A stretch of DNA of 64,000 bases from Siphonodentalium dalli (GCA_032622095.1 CP136069.1:121200126-121264125); one strand, 5' to 3'; positions 11,167 to 22,439 are shown, numbered from the stretch's first letter. The notes: generated from the letters alone by a model not told the origin. Program-made: numbers and translations.

Positions 11167-11200
11167 TGTAATTTCCGATGTTTAAAGTCATTGAATTAAG
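11167..11200. repeat. 34-bp direct repeat, right copy
   Basis: Same orientation as 815-848 with one substitution, directly abutting the right inverted terminal repeat. The following bases GGTAGGATTCCCCTAAAT are, in reverse complement, also found just before the isolated DIRS terminus at 19120 (TTTAGGGGAATCATACC). Confidence 0.75.
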
Positions 11201-12649
11201 GTAGGATTCCCCTAAATTTGGCAATATGCATTGCCGATGAGGGTGGGCTAGGTTCGGAGGCTCGTTTTTGACGATAACTGCGAGCACAGACTAAAGTGAT
11301 ATATCAAAATGTAGGTCCAGGTTTGGAGTATCGTAAACCAGTGGCACTTTCCGCAAGAATGTATTACAAGTGGCAGAAAACTGTCTTGGAATATAGCCTT
11401 TGGCATTCGTACGCAAACAACGCGAAACCACATTTCACCCCAAAAAATAACTTAGTGACAGATGACCACGTGTCCCGACTACAATTCCATTTGAAAACAT
11501 TTAACGTTTTTCACCTGCAATACCCATACAGCCGAATTCACCAAACCCACAAAACACGTGGAGTCGGAAGCCATTTTATCGATTTATTCGTTATCCGCAG
11601 CCAAAGTGCAAAGGTCAACTGCGGCGAGTGCAGATACCGGTATATATGGAAGACCATAATTGTCACTTTTAAAAGCTATTTGCGCCATATGAATATGCAT
11701 TGCTCAAATAGTGTGCGACAAGTAAGACGTCCTTTCTGAACGTGATTCCGGTAATAACTATATTATATTGCAGTGACTCCGTGCACAAACAACGTCTCCG
11801 CCACCACCACCACCACCGCAACAACAACAACCATACAACAACACAGTACAGTTTTGAATCTCGAATTACGTTCCCGTTTGTTAGAACCCCATTAGATCAT
11901 AATTTACGTAACGGAATGTAAAAAAAATGAGTTTTACTGTGTATCCATTACACAATACTATACGACACAATATATTTGCATAAACATTAATAAAGAGCCG
12001 TACGCTACAAAACAATACAATATAATAATACTAATAAATAAAACTGATTTCTGTTTTGTTTGTCTATCGGGCTTTGTTTAACTTTATGTAGCTTTTTATT
12101 CCGAATACCCAATAATCCGAAGGTATCATAATCAGAAGGTCCGATACGACGAATATCCGGTATATATTCTGCAAGATCCGAACACCTCCTGAGAAAGGTG
12201 ACATTATAATTACACCAAGAGGCGTAATTTCAATGCATATTTGTGGTACAATTATGCTTTAAATATGGCCATTTGTTATTAGCATCTTTTGGATTAGTAT
12301 AGTATCAGACTCAGGACTGTAAATTTGTGCCATTTTGTGGTTATCACAGGCGTCTACTTGTAGTTCAATCTGGTACTCGGTGCGGGGTCCAGAGAGTTTT
12401 CAGATAAATATTTAAGAATATTTCAGCAAACATATCGCTGAAAAACAATTTGTGTAAGAACACCCATTGTCAGTGTTTGGCACAAATGTATTTGCCAAAT
12501 TGCTGTTTGCTGATTTAGCAAATTTCTTAAATCAACCCATTGCGAATAATTGCCATTATTATGAATTTATTATCATTTAAATGTCTTCTAATGCAAGGCG
12601 AGTGTGTCTGTTTTTACATACACAGGGACCTATCAAAGCCAGTTTTCAT
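11201..12649. other. Unassigned stretch right of the DIRS element
   Basis: No recognised gene. One ORF of 147 residues (11296-11739, plus strand) has no motif I know, ordinary composition and no supporting splice or repeat context; it could be chance. A (CCA)n/(CAA)n simple repeat lies at about 11799-11840. The rest is AT-rich non-coding sequence. Confidence 0.4.
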
Positions 12650-12930
12650 ACTGCTTACCGATGTGGGCACCCACACTGCAGGTGCCAAAAAAAAACAAAA
12701 AAAACAATTCAGGTCCCAATTCATATCATAACAAAACATTTATATACCGGTACCAGTATATTGACATAAAAACATATTTTACAAAAAGTTGGTTGGAATC
12801 ATATTGTAAAGCATTTTTGGCTTTCATCTGTGAAAACTTCAAATAGTTTGAGTTCAGATTTATTACCATTCAGCTACTTCTGTATTTCAATCAAATTCAA
12901 GTGAAATTACACAATGCAGTGCAGGAACAG
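12650..12930. repeat. Inverted repeat block C, left copy
   Basis: Its reverse complement matches 15740-15990: AATTGGGACCT(G/A)AATTG, ATGATTC(C/G)AAC, TTTGAAGTTTTCA(C)AGATGAAAGC and TTTGATTGAAATAC appear in the same order in both. Short ORFs here are shadows of the repeat. Confidence 0.75.
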
Positions 12931-13740
12931 AGACAATTTGATCAATTCAACATGGTTATTATGTGGAATATCATAATACCAAATTAATAATTAACATAGA
13001 GATTAGTACTAATAGTAATTACTAACTTAAAGGTACTCAATCCGATCAGAGGGTCGTATATTATTATTTTATTGGCTTTGGGGGTAAAAAATAATTGATT
13101 TGAGTCGAGGAACCTACCAATCAACACTCAAGGTGATTATCGATACTTGACGTTTTGTCATTTCTATTCTTTCTGTCCCAGAACATGGCGTCAAAAGGAT
13201 GTTCTAGGTCACAATCGCTATATTATTACCACTGGATTTTAAAGTTATCCATCCTTGTCTGTTTGAATAGTGTTTCTGGTGTACACATCTCGAGCATATT
13301 ACGAAGTTATGGGCAATTATTAGTACTCATCTCGTTGAAAATAAAATATTTCAAAAATCAATATCTAATAACCCTGAGGCCTAAAAAAAATACATTTGTT
13401 TCCGCTAACGAGCTGAACAAAATTAGGGTAGGTAGGTAGGCTTAACTTTTTTTTTTGTTAACTTTATATTTTTCAGTATCTTTAAAAATAACTGTTTAAT
13501 ACTTGTCAATAACCCAAACTATGCACTTCTTAGCCCCAATCAGGTTAACCCAAATGACAGAGGAACTAAAAACTACAATTCGATCTTACATATGCTTCAA
13601 TATTTACATATATACTAGTCTATATACTAATATAGTCTTTGATAATCCTAATATTTCCCATATGGCCTGGCGACAACTGGAGTCAGTCCAGCACCACTGC
13701 ACTGGCACATATTGGAGTGACCGTCTTGTACCGATCTCTA

Positions 13741-14065
13741 AGTGCCACCGCAGACGCTACGATTAAAATCGTAAGTGGGGAAAATCGTAGGTGGAGAAAT
13801 CGTAGCTTGCCCGCAGACGCTACGGTGCTGCGATCTTTGCAGCTACGATTTTCGTGGTATTTACAACATGACCAGTGCGACAGTGGTCATGTGACAGCTA
13901 CGATCGTGTGCGTTGCCAAAGTCACGCCACGATTTTCCTGGTAAAATCAAACAGTGCTTGATTGCTACGATTTGGCTACGATATTGTCGTGGGCATGCGC
14001 ATTGGATGCTTCCTCCTGCGATTTTCCCCACTTACGATTTTAATCGCAGCGTGTGTGGTGGCACT
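13741..14065. mobile_element. 325-bp palindromic MITE, TA target duplication (CTACGATTTT motif)
   Basis: Terminal inverted repeats of about 48 bp start AGTGCCACCGCAGACG and are flanked by TA (13739-13740, 14066-14067). The interior is built from many copies of CTACGATTTT and its complement in alternating orientation, so the whole RNA or single strand would fold on itself. The TA duplication suggests a Tc1/mariner-type relative (inference). Confidence 0.85.
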
Positions 14066-14364
14066 TAATGATGGCTTCACAACCCCACCTTCTCCTCCGC
14101 ATTCAGTGAAGGATCTAGGTATTTTTTTGGGACACCTGTTTTTGGGCAATGAAATGCCAAAGGCATAACCTGAAAGCCTGAGCGGAGGAAGGTTTGAGAG
14201 AGGTGACCCCCTGCTGATGGTGGGGGTTCTTCTCCCCCTGGAATTTTTTTGAAAATCCATTGCATTTAAAGCTAATCTAGGGCACTTTGAGTCAGAATTT
14301 TGAATTTTACTGAGTGAGAGGTCAATTTGATCAAGTTTCTCAAGCATAACTTTGGAAATTTTTA

Positions 14365-14503
14365 GGATAGGATAGGATAATTTTATTTACAATACACACA
14401 CATGGAAAGTACAATTACATGTACAAATAAATATAATATTAATAGACTATACATGTATATGCTAGGGGTGATATAGTCATGGCTGACTGTCTTCCTATCA
14501 CCC
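14365..14503 (-). mobile_element. LINE 3' end with 14-bp target duplication
   Basis: The minus-strand sequence ends in GTAAATAAAATTATCCTATCC repeats, a pentamer-like 3' tail, and is bounded by a direct repeat TTTGGAAATTTTTA at 14351-14364 and 14504-14517. A target duplication plus 5' truncation to about 139 bp is the classic signature of target-primed LINE insertion. The partner repeat at 16440 gives the empty site. Confidence 0.8.
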
Positions 14504-14559
14504 TTTGGAAATTTTTATATATGTATGGATTGGAAATGCTTATAAGTTATTATCAAATA

Positions 14560-14933
14560 CCCTGCTTGACAAAACAAGTGTCCACCTAACCGCGGTGCAG
14601 TTAGCGTTGCCACCGTGGCTGAAATGCAACTACACCGCGGCTCCACCGGCTAACTACAGTTGGGCCGCGGTGTACTTGCCGTTCGGCCATGGTGTAATTG
14701 CCGCGGTGTACGTTCATTAAACTGAAAAAAGACGATACAAACCAGAAATCTAACCACGGTGTACATGCCGTTCGGCTGCGGTGTAGTTGCCTTTCGGCCG
14801 CAGTGTACTTTCTGTTGGGCCACGGTGTACTTGCCGTTCGGCCGCGGTGCTCAACTGCAGTTACAAACTCTGACACCGCGGCCGAACGGCAAATACACCG
14901 CGGTGCCAATGGACACTTGTTTTGTCCAGCGGG
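14560..14933. mobile_element. 374-bp GC-rich palindromic MITE, TA target duplication (CCGCGGTG motif)
   Basis: TIRs CCCTGCTTGACAAAACAAG and the complement of CCCGCTGGACAAAACAAG share ACAAAACAAGTGTCC, flanked by TA (14558-14559, 14934-14935). The interior repeats a roughly 21-33 bp phrase with CCGCGGTGTACTTGCCGTTC about nine times in both orientations. The GC-rich block stands out sharply from the AT-rich surroundings, and the empty site is seen in the partner copy near 16390-16410. Confidence 0.85.
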
Positions 14934-15027
14934 TATCTTTTGGTTCCATGGATTATGCTTATCCTGCTTGAAATGAGACTTACCATTATGTATGTATATG
15001 ATTTATTTTCAGACTGAGAAGTCCATA

Positions 15028-15381
15028 CAGTCCTTCCCAGGAGACGGGAGTGATTGCTCTCGCACCCGTATGCACTCGTAATTTTCAATTCACGGGTGCT
15101 AAAATTCGCACCCGTCCTTCTTCACAAAATACTAATGGAGACTGTAATTGTTGGTTCAATATTGAACTATTTTAAGGTTTATTTAGATGCTTTACCATCT
15201 CAGTGCAACTATGGCATATTAAAGTGTAACTAGACATGTCTATTCCACAATGACTTTCTGTTTGAGCAAAAACCCAACTTACATGTACATTTATAGTATG
15301 GGTGTCATATTACACCCGTCTTCTGCATTTATACGGGAGCAAATAAATGCTCTCGCTGTGTTTTCCTCATGGGAAGGACTG
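15028..15381. mobile_element. 354-bp MITE with CAGTCCTTCCCA TIRs
   Basis: The ends CAGTCCTTCCCAGGAG and the complement of CAGTCCTTCCCATGAGG are flanked by TCCATA at 15022-15027 and 15382-15387. Subterminal GCTCTCGC/GCACCCGT words also recur in both orientations. No coding capacity. Confidence 0.8.
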
Positions 15382-15739
15382 TCCATATTAAGCATGTTTA
15401 CAACATGAATATAAGAATACAATATATCAGTGTTAATCAATAGGTTATATATAACAGATAATTCAATGACTTGAATAGTTTTTGCATCCCCAGCCGACTC
15501 AGTGCAAATGCAATGATCTAGCCAGGAAACTGTTCCGCGTGCTGCACTGTTATAAGTAATTCATACAATAGGCTATTTTATAAAATTCAAGTGAGACACA
15601 TACATAATATACATGTAGTACAGAAACATGTCTATTTAGTTACTATTTACTATTATAGTACTACTACCGGTATGTTAATTTTTCATTTGGTATTATGAGA
15701 TCCCACCTGATAACCAGGTTGATTCGATCAAATTGTTAA

Positions 15740-15990
15740 TGTCCTGTACTGTATTTGATTGAAATACTGAAGTCTGAAGGCTGAATCATAACAAACCTGA
15801 ACTGAAACTACCGGTATTTGAAGTTTTCAGAGATGAAAGCTAGATAAAGCCAAACATACTTTACAGTATGATTCGAACTGTTAAACTTAAATCTTCTTGT
15901 AAACTTAAATTTCTTATGTCAATATATATAAATGTTTTGCATCTTGTTATGATATAAATTGGGACCTAAATTGAAAGAAAAAAAAATTTA
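15740..15990. repeat. Inverted repeat block C, right copy
   Basis: Reverse complement of 12650-12930 (see that entry). It lies inside the TTAA element, whereas its partner lies outside to the left. Confidence 0.75.
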
Positions 15991-16349
15991 AATAAAAAAA
16001 TTTGTTATTTTTTTTTGTTTTGGGTCCAATTTTTTTGTTTTTGCAATGGCAAATAAAAGTTTAGGGTCGGGGGTTTAAAATAGGGTCGGTCGGGTTAGCG
16101 GAAACAAACGTCTTTTATTTTAGGCCTGAGCTTTGTTTGATGGGTTCCTTGACTTGGATCAAATACGTTTTACATGTACCCCCAAACCCAAAGAAATGGT
16201 AATATAGGACCCTCTGATCGGATTGAGTACCTTTAAATTAATATACATTGCTTCTGCATTACTACATGTAGTATATTATATGTACATGTAAGTGCTCGCA
16301 CTTGAATATATAAAATAGCCTAATATATGAATTAGAGTGATATTAAACG

Positions 16350-16650
16350 GTACTGGTAAATCTAATTTCAAGCAGGATAATCATATTCCATTGAACCAAA
16401 GGATATCTGACAATAACTTATAATCATTTACAATCCCATACATAATTAAAAATTTCCAAAGTTACACTTGACAAATTAAACCCTCAATACAACGGATTTA
16501 ACAAAAAAGTTCAGGGGGACAACCGCCAGACCCGACCATCAGCAGGGGGACACCCCCTCCCGAACCTCCCCGCTCAGGCCTTTTGGATATGCTTTTGGCA
16601 GATCATTCCCCGATAACAGTGTCCCCAAAAATCCCTGGATAATTTACTGA
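16350..16650. repeat. Inverted repeat block B, right copy
   Basis: Reverse complement of the block at 14085-14990, uninterrupted here. It lies just outside the right end of the TTAA element, while its partner lies inside. Confidence 0.75.
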
Positions 16651-17484
16651 TACATTTACCGTACATGTATATGTAATGTATAGGCGAGTGGTTGCGCATG
16701 GTCCTTCAGCCGCCAAACACGTTTTTTATCAAAATAATATTGTATTTGACCAATAAAACATTATAAATTAGTACATGTAAATAAACAATATAACATATAG
16801 CAGTCTGGAGTAAACTACATACCCACATATAAAAAATAGTGGCAGTATGAATCTGAGTGTATGTTTACATAGACTGAACATATAGCATCAGATAGTTGCG
16901 TAGTTCGGTTTCGAGATCAGATATCGGATGCTTCAGGTCGAGTCATTTTATGTACACAATATGTCTTAAGTATATAATAGTGTTAAAATGCATTCGGTCA
17001 ATTCATCACAACTGGAACATAGAATGGAATGATCTACAATGGGGTCTCGAGCAGTTTACCCCTTCGCATATTGAACAACGATGCCATTAAAATGGCACTT
17101 CCAGCCCGAGGACAGTAGCGAACCGTCATATTGTAGTCACCCGACTAAGTCCAGTTGATGAATTGACTGTAGAAACATTTTAAAATTATCATCCATACCA
17201 AGTTTCGCATGGATCATGGATGTACTATAAAATATATCGGATCAAACCCATATTCGAACTTGATCTGCATTTTGGTGTGATTAATTTACATACCAAATAT
17301 GGTGTTAATCAGATGAAAAATGTTCGAGTCATAGCTGCATGTGTGAACCCTTTAAGTAAAAACAAGAGCAAAAATGGTTAATATAAAAAAACATGTACGG
17401 TATGTACAGATGAAGAACGTGATAAGAAAAACCTTGGTAAGAAATATGAGGCAGATCAGAAGAAATATGTTTGACTTACGGTAC
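16651..17484. other. Unassigned AT-rich stretch
   Basis: No gene, RNA or clear repeat recognised. The 16896-17090 ORF has no motif and I treat it as chance. Confidence 0.4.
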
Positions 17485-17870
17485 TAGTATGGCATCCAAT
17501 AGCATGTGTGTACGTGAAGGGTTAATTATTTTCTAAACAGATCAATGAATCTATGTAGTAGCAAAAAATACACAGGTGAGGGGATCACTGGGGGTGTGTC
17601 ATCACACATGAATTAAATAGGAACACAATCGGACAAAAAGTAAATAGGTTTATATCATGGTATCAGATAGCACATGCCAATTGGGCATTTATGAATGCAA
17701 TCTGTAAAGTGTTAATAATTTCTAAACAGATCGATACAAAAACTATACAGGTGAGGGGTGTGTCATCATAAACATGTACATAAAATTTGAACAAGATCCG
17801 ATAAATTATACTTGAGTTATCGTGTGGATAGCAAGTGTCTACGGATGGACAGACAGACGAACGATACATG
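17485..17870 (+). repeat. Two ~190-bp tandem units with GGATGGACAGACAGACG tail
   Basis: TTAATTATTTTCTAAACAGATC (17522) and TTAATAATTTCTAAACAGATC (17712) begin parallel segments that share ATACAGGTGAGGGG and GGTGTGTCATCA. The second ends with TGTCTACGGATGGACAGACAGACG, a tail type common in invertebrate RTE-like or SINE-like repeats (inference). Confidence 0.6.
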
Positions 17871-17913
17871 TAGCTGGTTGATCCAGACATTGGCATTACA
17901 GTGTATGTGTTCC

Positions 17914-18039
17914 CACAGGTATTGGAATTTGTGTCAAAAATGGGTTTTTATGACAATTTGCTCCTCTGAATTCTATCCTCATTCAGAGGAGTAAATTGTC
18001 ATAAAAACCCAATATTTGACACAAATTACAATACCTGTG
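17914..18039. mobile_element. 126-bp near-perfect hairpin (foldback MITE) with 7-bp target duplication
   Basis: Arms of about 58 bp begin CACAGGTATTGGAATTTGTG and pair almost completely with the right arm. The loop is about 9 bases (TCTATCCTC region). The flanks GTGTTCC at 17907-17913 and 18040-18046 are identical. A transcript would form a long, nearly uninterrupted stem. Confidence 0.85.
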
Positions 18040-18046
18040 GTGTTCC

Positions 18047-19096
18047 ATACATGCCTGTACACATAAACACATGCAACATACACTACTTTCTAAACGAAAT
18101 ATTTGGATCAGAAACTTGCCAATAAAAAAGATCGATAAAATTTGACATTGATTTACCAGCTTTTATACTCAATCGATCTGCAGGGTCAAATGCTTCATTT
18201 TCAGGGCGGAAACAATAGGGTTTCAATTAGTCATTTGAAATGTACATAGACCAATTAGCAATCAAGTTGGTCACTCATCAGACAGATGTGAATGGATCAC
18301 GTGGTCAAAATGTCAGCCGATTGGAATTCCGAACTGTCAAAATTTTGTGTTGGTTCTGGCGATGACTAGAACATTGACAAAACGCTCCCAAACTAAAATA
18401 TGGCAACAAATCAGTATACATATTATTAGATAACAGTTTAAGAATACACTGAACTCACCTGAATGCGAATATAGATCAGTCCGCACGTGAAACCGCTGTC
18501 TGTGAACTGTAATTTTAAGTGTAAACACGTCGTGTTGATTTATGTCAAAGCGCTAATAACTAAACAATTATTGCGATCCCGAGACACAATCCTCCCCTCA
18601 CATATCCATGAATGAACGAGAAAATATCTCACACTTAAAGTGACATACACAATTAATAATTAGAACTGAAGGAATTCGGAAAATTTACAATGATTCGTTC
18701 CCGCCCGACTGCAAATTTCTATGAATGTTATTCATTGTCACACGTGACCATGATTCAATCAAAATGGCGTCCCCATCGTAACGATTTCTTCCAACTTGCA
18801 AATCTTATTTCTATAATAATAGCACCTAGTAAATTGACCATACTATCGTATAATTGATCTACGGTGTCGGGGTGACAATACCGCTGGATAATTTGGCCAA
18901 AATAATGAAAATTAAAGGATTTGTGATTTTGTCATAAAAAAAATTCAAATACCATTTTCACCACCAAAAACACCGTTGAAATTTTTGTCAGTCTCGGCTA
19001 TGACTTCAGATTACCGATTTATACAATATCTGAGCTTGGGAACTCTCCAGGTCCCCTATTTCAATATGTGGTCATTTTTTTTCTCATGGCATAATT
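18047..19096. other. Unassigned stretch
   Basis: No gene or repeat recognised. Small ORFs on both strands lack motifs. Confidence 0.4.
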
Positions 19097-19316
19097 TAGG
19101 GGAATCATACCTTAAGCGGGTGTTATTTTCTCCATGCGATTGGATTAATGCATTCGCACAATAAGGTTAGTAACTCGTGTAATTTGGAGATCAAGGGTGG
19201 TAATTCTAATATAGTAAAGATCAAGGGAGATAACCCGATGTGGTGTATATATACGGGAGAAAATGACGTGGCATTTCCTCTTTGGGTCAGACCACGTTCG
19301 CGGGAGGTAGCCATTT
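19097..19316 (+). mobile_element. Isolated DIRS left terminus
   Basis: 19120-19316 is nearly identical to 855-1035, through ATTTTCTCCATGCGAT, GTAACTCGTGTA, TATATACGGGAGAAAATGAC and CGCGGGAGGTAGCCATTTT, then diverges where the first element enters gag. A 7-base difference near 19190 is the main change. Upstream, TTTAGGGGAATCATACCTTAA matches the reverse complement of the outer right end of the first element (11198-11220). This is a solo or truncated end of the same family. Confidence 0.8.
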
Positions 19317-20847
19317 TGACAATTTAAAGTGCAGGTAGTTTAAGATTTATGACCATGTTTCACATTACATGTTCAATGCTCTGTATGCTATATTTTTTAT
19401 TTTATAGATGTTCGTTGACTATGATAGAGGTTTCTTCCTGGAAAATTTCGCCTCGTCGGCATTCGTCATTCTTTTTGGACGAGATGGTGTGATTCGGTAA
19501 AATGTTCGAGATGTTGAGGATGATTTCTACATAGTGATGTTTGAGATAAGTTAAGTTACTTACCGTGTTAAGGATTTCGGATCCATTGTTATGGCATGTC
19601 TGATGTCGTCTGCCTGTATATAGCATGTTTGGTGGGTGTATTTAAAGTGCTACGCGGATAGAATCTGATTTCGCGTAGTTGTGGCTAATGTTTGCCGTTG
19701 AAGCGAAGTTTCTTCAAATGCCAAATGGCTGTGTTGTCGCTTTTGTATAAGAATGAAACACAGACTGTTGCGTAGAGCGTGTTCCGTGTCCAGTAGAAGA
19801 TTTTCCGTATAGATGTTCCGGGTTAGAAGAAGTGTACAAATCTTAAGGAATTAGTCGTTTTAATTTGTACATGGATAAACATATGTAACAGCAGCAACAA
19901 TATATATATATATACACATAACATCTGTCTAGCATATAATGACCCCGCGCCGGACCGCATAGCTAGCATGCAGCCCGACGGGTAATCTTGTCCGACAGCA
20001 ATCTTCCAAATTCTGAATCTCTCTAGTGTTTTTTATACTCCCTACCCAAAATTTCCGTAGCTTTTTATATTTTATTCCATGCAGTTCGCGATTGGTTATA
20101 ACTGGTGTGATTTCGTTACCAAGCCGTTACCCGTTGTTACAACATAGGTGATTGCGTAATTACACATATGTAGAGAAAGCCGCTAACAATATATTCCCAT
20201 GAATTATTTGTTTCGATAATCTGGATCTTTTTACACAATATATTCTTAATTCGAGCGACTATTCATAAATGGGCTTTTTGCGATAATAACTATGACGCAA
20301 CGAGACTCCATTGTATAATGTTTTAACAGGTTTTTAGAAATTTGCCGAATGCTACCCATTTACGACATATGTTGTAATTAGCGCTGATTATGTCAAAGTC
20401 GACGTACGTGGTATTGTTATCGGCGCGTGAAATTATCGTACGAGAAATACTCAGTTTATGGAATCGTTATAAATTTGAGCAAGAGGGAATTTATTCACCC
20501 TGACACGGAAAAAGGCTGCACACGCGTAATGTGTTGGCCTTTCACTAACTACTGTATAAATATGGCTGTAAATAAAAAACGATACTAGTAATAGCTGATA
20601 AGCCAACCCATCACTATTCAGTTATGAGTAATACTAATTTACCATTCTAAGACATGAATCGGCATGCCCTGTTAAGCCATAAAAAGAACAAAGCTACATG
20701 TTCACAGTTAAAACTCAAATTTATGTACATGTAAAAGTAAAATATCTTAATGGCATACTTTTTGGTAACATGTAAGGCGTGAAATTGTCCAGTCACTGGT
20801 AAACACAGTTTTTGTTTTAACAGGTGAATCCGTACACCATGACAATA
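19317..20847. other. Unassigned stretch
   Basis: No gene recognised. It contains a short (TA)n run near 19900 and AT-rich non-coding sequence. ORF 19402-19626 on the minus strand has no recognisable motif. Confidence 0.4.
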
Positions 20848-21363
20848 CAGTAACAGTCAGAGGAAGTGGTATTTTAAGGCGCACCTTTCTTGCGATATTG
20901 AGCGTGCTTAATTTAGAAAAAGGCGTGATTATAGCACACTACCAAAAATCTTTCCCGCTTATTATTGCAATATTGAACGCAAAATATTGCGATACTAAGC
21001 GCGCTAAATTTCATACAGACCCGATAGTGTTATATTTATATTAGATCAATATTGTTCATATAGTGTACATATAGTGTATATATAGTGTACATATAGCATT
21101 TACAACTATATTATATACATATCTAAAACATTGTCTCTATTTATACAATAAACAATATAGAAGAAGCAATATAGAAAATTTAAATGTCACAATTTTGAGC
21201 GCAAGATGTCGCAATATTAAACGCAAAATATTGAGATATTAAGCGCAAAATATTGTAATAATATCACAAGCGACATGCTTATAAGCGTTTCCACTTGCAA
21301 TATTATTGCGATATTGAGCGCGAAAATAGCACGCTTAATATGCCACTTCTTTTACTGGTACTG
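20848..21363. mobile_element. 516-bp palindromic MITE, TA target duplication (GCGATATTGAGCGC motif)
   Basis: TIRs CAGTAACAGTCAGAGGAAG and the complement of CAGTACCAGTAAAAGAAG are flanked by TA (20846-20847, 21364-21365). The interior is filled with copies of GCGCAAAATATTGCGATATT in both orientations. CAGT ends with TA duplication suggest a Tc1/mariner-type relative (inference). Confidence 0.8.
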
Positions 21364-21365
21364 TA

Positions 21366-22439
21366 TATCAACAGCTAGTTGGGATTGGAACCTTCAAGAC
21401 AACAGCAGATCCAATAATAACTGTGCGCGATGATTTGGCGACAATGGTCTCCTGTAGTCGCACATTTTCCATGAAATTTTAAAGCATGATGCATCAAACT
21501 GTATACTGGTATCACGACACTGACTTACATGTAGTATCAATAGCAGTGAGTCAGCCAAAGATAGTTTGTTAAGAACATCCAACCAATAGTGTAATCCCGG
21601 TAAATTGTCGTAATAACTTGACGATAACATGGCTAATGATGACAATGTCTCATATCCACACGTTTCATAGATAATTGATGAACACGGGATGAATTTTTCC
21701 GTGTAATTGTAAAGTTGGAATTGTAGATATGTGATCACCCGTCACTGTGCAGCGTCAGTTCATTGTTTACGGTGTTGTTGTTGGCACTGAAGCTCTTGTG
21801 AATTACACTGGTGCATACAGTACATGTACATGTATATCATCTCTTGTAAATGTACAAGCATGTGCTTTGAAACAATCAGATTCAGAAAACTGTCAACTGG
21901 ATTGTCAACATTCTAATAGTAATACTAATAGCTGTTCATTGGGTCGTTGTTGTTATTATTGTCACTGTTGGTTGACATCGAAGCTTGTGTCAATTGTACC
22001 TGTATCCTTCTGTATCAGAAAATGTGCCAGTGTTTTGATACTAAGTCACAACACTGCAATTTCGACATCAGCAATGCATCGAATGAAGTCAGACCCCGGA
22101 CGGCGGATCGCGCCATGATTGACATGAATCTCTACTCTCGAATTTAGTGGAAATTGTCAATGATTAAGCCGCTATTCGCTGAATTGCAACTTGCCCGGTT
22201 ATCAAATGAACCGAAATCAGACCGTCTTTACAGCTGTCCACAACCGAAAAGGTAACAGTTTCCCCCAAAATAACAACAGTTTGCTATCAACGATAAATCA
22301 TAAAATAATACATATTAAATGACAGCAGAGTAAGATTCAGTCATACTGTATGGAGTCATTGTCGTATATAATATGGTCGCGGATAAATATACAATTGAAT
22401 TTTGACGTCATGACTTTGAATCACGAAATTATTTAATTT
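21366..22439. other. Unassigned stretch
   Basis: ORFs on the minus strand (21394-21738, 114 residues) and plus strand (21747-22118, 123 residues, cysteine- and serine-rich) were inspected. Neither has a known motif, signal peptide or domain pattern, and I do not call them genes. Confidence 0.35.

Larger units (their letters stand above)
815..11200 (+). mobile_element. DIRS-like tyrosine-recombinase retrotransposon, multiply interrupted
   Basis: The order gag-like ORF, reverse transcriptase-RNase H ORF, tyrosine recombinase ORF on one strand is the DIRS layout. The ends fit: 858-894 (TTTCTCCATGC, then AATGCATTC and CACAATAA) is matched in inverted orientation at about 11130-11166. DIRS elements integrate through a tyrosine recombinase rather than a DDE integrase and typically carry inverted terminal repeats. 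The element is dead: it carries a 5-bp duplication in gag, frameshifts in RT and recombinase, a stop and a changed catalytic residue in the recombinase, and two large insertions. Without the insertions it would be about 4.1 kb, normal for DIRS. No methyltransferase domain, present in some relatives, was seen. Confidence 0.85.
14085..14990. repeat. Inverted repeat block B, left copy (interrupted)
   Basis: The segments 14105-14364, 14504-14559 and 14934-14990 together match the reverse complement of 16350-16650: CCTGAGCGG, CCCCCTGCTGATGG, TTTGGAAATTTTTA, ATAAGTTATT and TTATCCTGCTTGAAAT occur in both in the same order. A LINE 3' end and a MITE interrupt this copy but not the partner, so those two insertions are younger than the duplication. 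Confidence 0.75.
13031..16232. mobile_element. TTAA-flanked DNA element with long terminal inverted repeats
   Basis: The left end AGGTACTCAATCCGATCAGA (13031) is repeated in perfect reverse complement over 25 bp ending at 16232. Both ends abut TTAA (13027-13030, 16233-16236). The TIRs continue imperfectly: GTTTCCGCTAAC near 13400 pairs with GTTAGCGGAAAC near 16098, with about 250 bp extra in the left arm. TTAA duplication is the habit of piggyBac and Kolobok-type elements, but no transposase is seen, so the superfamily is open. The interior contains three MITEs and a LINE 3' end, and carries an inverted copy of its own flanks (see findings). Confidence 0.75.

Noticed and set aside
11296-11739. 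147-residue ORF as a possible host exon
   Set aside because: No recognised motif, no clear splice sites and no repeat or neighbour support; left as unassigned.
21747-22118. Cysteine-rich 123-residue ORF as a secreted peptide
   Set aside because: No signal peptide, no regular cysteine spacing, low-complexity stretches.
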